DNA of 64,000 nt from CCMP332 sp040218795 (GTDB lineage: Bacteria > Bacteroidota > Bacteroidia > Cytophagales > CCMP332): the NCBI GenBank assembly GCA_040218795.1, contig JAVJQT010000005.1, positions 124,001 through 188,000 of the forward strand, written 5' to 3'. A program made the translations under genes and the position numbers. The notes below the pieces were generated by a model, which worked only from the letters and a program-made list of their open reading frames with translations, did no database searches and was not told the DNA's origin. Within the stretch, counting starts at the first letter, position 1, and each line of letters opens with the position of its first letter. Of this stretch, positions 62,109 through 64,000 are shown piece after piece.

Positions 62109-62687
62109 ATGAAAAACTACAAGCACAAAAAAGCCCTTTTCTTTCTATCGCTATTCTTTATCGCCTGGGTAAGTCTTACCGTTTGGCTAAATGTTGAGCA
62201 TAAAAAAGAAATCAGTATAATTTCAAAGAGCAATGACCTTGCATTAAAGGTGACTCATACAAGTGACATTTTAATCAGTTCATATGTGACGGACTATCCT
62301 GAAATTCACGAAAAGGCAATGAAAAAATATTCCAGCCAGATTGCAGAATTAAAATTAATGAGAGAAGAATTGGAAAGCTTATGGCCCAAGACTCCTTCAA
62401 CCTTGTTAAGTGCAATCGATGAAGCGCAAAGTTCATTCGATGATTTGCAGTCCAATACGGACTCCTATGTATTGCATGAAAAATTCTCCAATTCAAATGT
62501 TTTTTTTAAAAACATGGCTTATCACGAATACAGTCTTGCAAGACGTGATATGCTTCACAAGAATTTACCTTTGTTTTTGATTCTTTCACTTATCCTATTA
62601 TTGGGTGTAAGGTATTTGCAGAGTACGGATATGACCTGGATACTAAAAGGTACGAAACAGGTATCCCGAAGTTTTACTTCCTTGTAA
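62109..62687 (+). CDS. Two-helix membrane protein with a large helical extracytoplasmic domain
   Basis: 192 residues. Two membrane helices (about 9-27 and 152-169) enclose ~120 residues of alpha-helix facing outward (AIDEAQSSFDDLQSNTDSYV). The layout is that of 4-helix-bundle sensor domains of chemoreceptors or kinases, but the cytoplasmic tail (YLQSTDMTWILKGTKQVSRS) is only ~23 residues. Function unknown; it could be a stand-alone sensor or inhibitor. Confidence 0.6.
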   Translation: MKNYKHKKALFFLSLFFIAWVSLTVWLNVEHKKEISIISKSNDLALKVTHTSDILISSYVTDYPEIHEKAMKKYSSQIAELKLMREELESLWPKTPSTLLSAIDEAQSSFDDLQSNTDSYVLHEKFSNSNVFFKNMAYHEYSLARRDMLHKNLPLFLILSLILLLGVRYLQSTDMTWILKGTKQVSRSFTSL

Positions 62688-62740
62688 AAATTCTTTGTTA
62701 AATGTCATGAAGACATTAGATTTGATCAAAATTGCTGATT

Positions 62741-62857
62741 ATGACAATGATATTAATTATAGCCGTGCTGTTTGTGATCGTGTTGATCTCTCCTTTTATT
62801 TTTCCAAATAAACTCGTGAGTGATCACAAAGAAGATTTAGACGGTGTAGACTCTTAA
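62741..62857 (+). CDS. Very small single-helix membrane protein
   Basis: 38 codons from ATG 62741: MTMILIIAVLFVIVLISPFI, then a charged tail SDHKEDLDGVDS. One membrane helix with an acidic tail. It lies 53 nt after the two-helix protein and its stop overlaps the end of the convergent gene by 4 nt. Too short for family assignment, but the helix-plus-tail pattern looks real. Confidence 0.45.
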   Translation: MTMILIIAVLFVIVLISPFIFPNKLVSDHKEDLDGVDS

Positions 62858-63591
62858 AAATTAAGTAGTTTGTGAATTTCATCCGGAAGCTGTTTCGGAA
62901 ATTCAGGATTTTCTCTTTTTAGTCGAAAGAGTAATTCGGGATCCGATCTTAGCTCACATTGCAAGGGGACATAAAAGTCCCCATTTTTTTTGTAATCACT
63001 CCATTCCATTTGCTCCAGTTTTTGTTGAGGAAGATTGATGTAGTGAATTTTCTTAATAACCAGCCTTTCTTTATCTATCCAAATCTGGGGAGTATTGGCA
63101 TCCCTTCTGTAAGCACCGATTACCCACATGGACCGGCCAAGACGAATGGCTTCATCGATGATCTCAGTATCAATTCCCAACTGCTTTAAAATACCAATGC
63201 TCTTTTCCGGATCCTGTTTGTGAATTCCGAAAAGCAGAAAGTTTTCAATGTCTATTCGCTTTGTTTCAAATACTCTTTCTGATTTTAGAATAAGCACCTG
63301 GCTATCCTGAATATGGACTTTTGCATTAATCCCGCTTGGCAAATCGTATTCGAGAATCTGCGACTCTCCACAAATAAAGGTCTGTTTACCCTTTTCCGGC
63401 CCCTTATTATTTGTGAAATAATCAATGCTCATTTCAGCTCTAAAATATATGGGCACCCTGGATTCATTGACACCTTTCAGATACTGTATCAATGCCAGGG
63501 CATTGGGGAAATCCTGTGCATGGATTTTTTGACCTGTCTGAAAAATGCAAGCAATGATTACAAATAATATAAATCTCAAGGCCATCCTCAT
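62854..63591 (-). CDS. Exported LolA-like/DUF-type protein
   Basis: About 245 residues from ATG 63591 (63624 would add 11 residues before the signal). RMALRFILFVIIACIFQTGQ is the signal. The mature beta-rich part (YLKGVNESRVPIYFRAEMSI, then RSMWVIGAYRRDANTPQIWI, RLVIKKIHYINL) recalls the outer-membrane-lipoprotein-sorting-protein (LolA/LolB) fold or related DUF proteins. Function unknown. It is divergent from prfC. Confidence 0.6.
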   Translation of the reverse strand: MRMALRFILFVIIACIFQTGQKIHAQDFPNALALIQYLKGVNESRVPIYFRAEMSIDYFTNNKGPEKGKQTFICGESQILEYDLPSGINAKVHIQDSQVLILKSERVFETKRIDIENFLLFGIHKQDPEKSIGILKQLGIDTEIIDEAIRLGRSMWVIGAYRRDANTPQIWIDKERLVIKKIHYINLPQQKLEQMEWSDYKKNGDFYVPLQCELRSDPELLFRLKRENPEFPKQLPDEIHKLLNF

Positions 63592-63673
63592 AATATTCTT
63601 GGCTGCTATGCAAATAAACGTCAAAGTGATTGAAAGGAATATAAACTAAAAATGATTATTCATGATCAATTCA

Positions 63674-63681
63674 TAATTTTG
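63674..63681 (+). promoter_or_regulatory. -7 box of prfC
   Basis: TAATTTTG matches TAnnTTTG, 12 nt before the ATG of prfC. The leader would be very short. A clear -33 was not found. Confidence 0.4.
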
Positions 63682-63693
63682 CGGTCAACAGAT

Positions 63694-64000
63694 ATGAAAA
63701 TAGAACAACAACTTGAAAAGCGAAGAACCTTCGCGATCATTAGTCACCCCGATGCAGGAAAAACCACACTTACTGAAAAATTTCTCCTTTTTGGAGGTGC
63801 AATTCAGGTTGCCGGGGCGGTAAAATCCAATAAAATTAAAAAATCGGCAACAAGTGACTTTATGGAAATAGAGCGTCAGAGAGGAATTTCTGTGGCAACT
63901 TCCGTCATGTCTTTTGAATACAAAAACACCCTGGTTAATATTCTGGATACACCGGGTCACAAAGATTTCGCGGAAGACACTTTTCGAACGCTTACTGCGG
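63694..64000 (+). CDS. prfC: Peptide chain release factor 3 (partial, 5' part)
   Basis: The first ~102 residues run off the right edge. EKRRTFAIISHPDAGKTTLT is the GTPase P-loop (HPDAGKTT), IERQRGISVATSVM is switch I with the RGIS motif, and LDTPGHKDFAEDTFRTL is switch II (DTPGH). RF3 is a translational GTPase that recycles RF1/RF2. The start is ATG 63694. The full gene (~530 residues) lies mostly outside. Confidence 0.92.
   Translation, partial: MKIEQQLEKRRTFAIISHPDAGKTTLTEKFLLFGGAIQVAGAVKSNKIKKSATSDFMEIERQRGISVATSVMSFEYKNTLVNILDTPGHKDFAEDTFRTLTA

Overview
The window looks like a chromosomal segment from a member of the Bacteroidota. Evidence: several TAnnTTTG-type -7 promoter boxes with no obvious Shine-Dalgarno sequences, a type IX secretion (T9SS) type A C-terminal sorting domain (22137-24623), a gliding-motility/CHU_C-type C-terminal domain (52590-54446), many short lipoproteins, and families typical of the phylum (HYC_CC_PP, DUF3347, DUF4412, TM2). 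Base composition is moderately AT-rich, more so in the glycosyltransferase block and the T9SS gene. Genus cannot be fixed from the sequence. No rRNA, tRNA, CRISPR array, transposase or integrase was found.

Layout. (1) 1-2464: end of a membrane gene, a DUF4386 membrane protein and a molybdenum-cofactor-sulfurase-like aminotransferase. (2) 2676-5920: a GT32 glycosyltransferase followed 2 nt later by an unusual 782-residue protein joining GT25, sulfotransferase and GH16 modules. (3) 6050-13371: a co-directional defence block. It holds a type I restriction system (HsdR, a small GIY-YIG-like protein, an HsdM-HsdS fusion) and then a TIR / caspase / TIR operon, and it ends in palindromic non-coding elements (13386-13544). 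(4) 13585-16788: an exported WD40-caspase protein on the opposite strand. (5) 17038-24623: a ParE/RelE-type toxin-antitoxin pair, lipoproteins, a Rieske-glutamate-synthase fusion and a large T9SS cargo protein, with a diverged intergenic repeat on both sides of the last two genes. (6) 24904-28440: a Crp-like regulator, SRPBCC and VOC proteins, and a mercury module (ArsR regulator, MerTP, Cys-rich protein). (7) 28843-39480: a copper/silver efflux module (AraC regulator with metal-binding-like N-terminus, HYC_CC_PP protein, CusA-like RND pump, TolC-like channel, CopB-like P-type ATPase, CusB-like adaptor, DUF3347 lipoprotein). (8) 39790-55733: mostly small housekeeping and stress genes (DUF2200, RidA, VOC, AlkD-like, GGCT-like, NTF2-like, oxidoreductase, tandem receiver, alpha carbonic anhydrase, DUF5694, XRE regulator with a membrane protein, CHU_C protein, SRAP). 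(9) 55741-61846: a minus-strand sulfate-activation operon (sulfotransferase, class IV aminotransferase, CysQ, CysC, CysD, CysN, DUF4412). (10) 62109-64000: small membrane proteins, an exported protein and the 5' part of prfC.

How the genes may work together. The CysC/D/N genes make PAPS, and CysQ removes the PAP left after sulfate transfer. No PAPS reductase or sulfite reductase lies in the operon, but a sulfotransferase does, so the likely purpose is sulfation; the sulfotransferase module of the 782-residue protein would draw on the same PAPS. The two TIR-like proteins and the caspase-like protease most likely form a signalling/effector pair of the Thoeris type that backs up the restriction system. 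The mercury and copper modules have separate local regulators and together look like a metal-resistance island.
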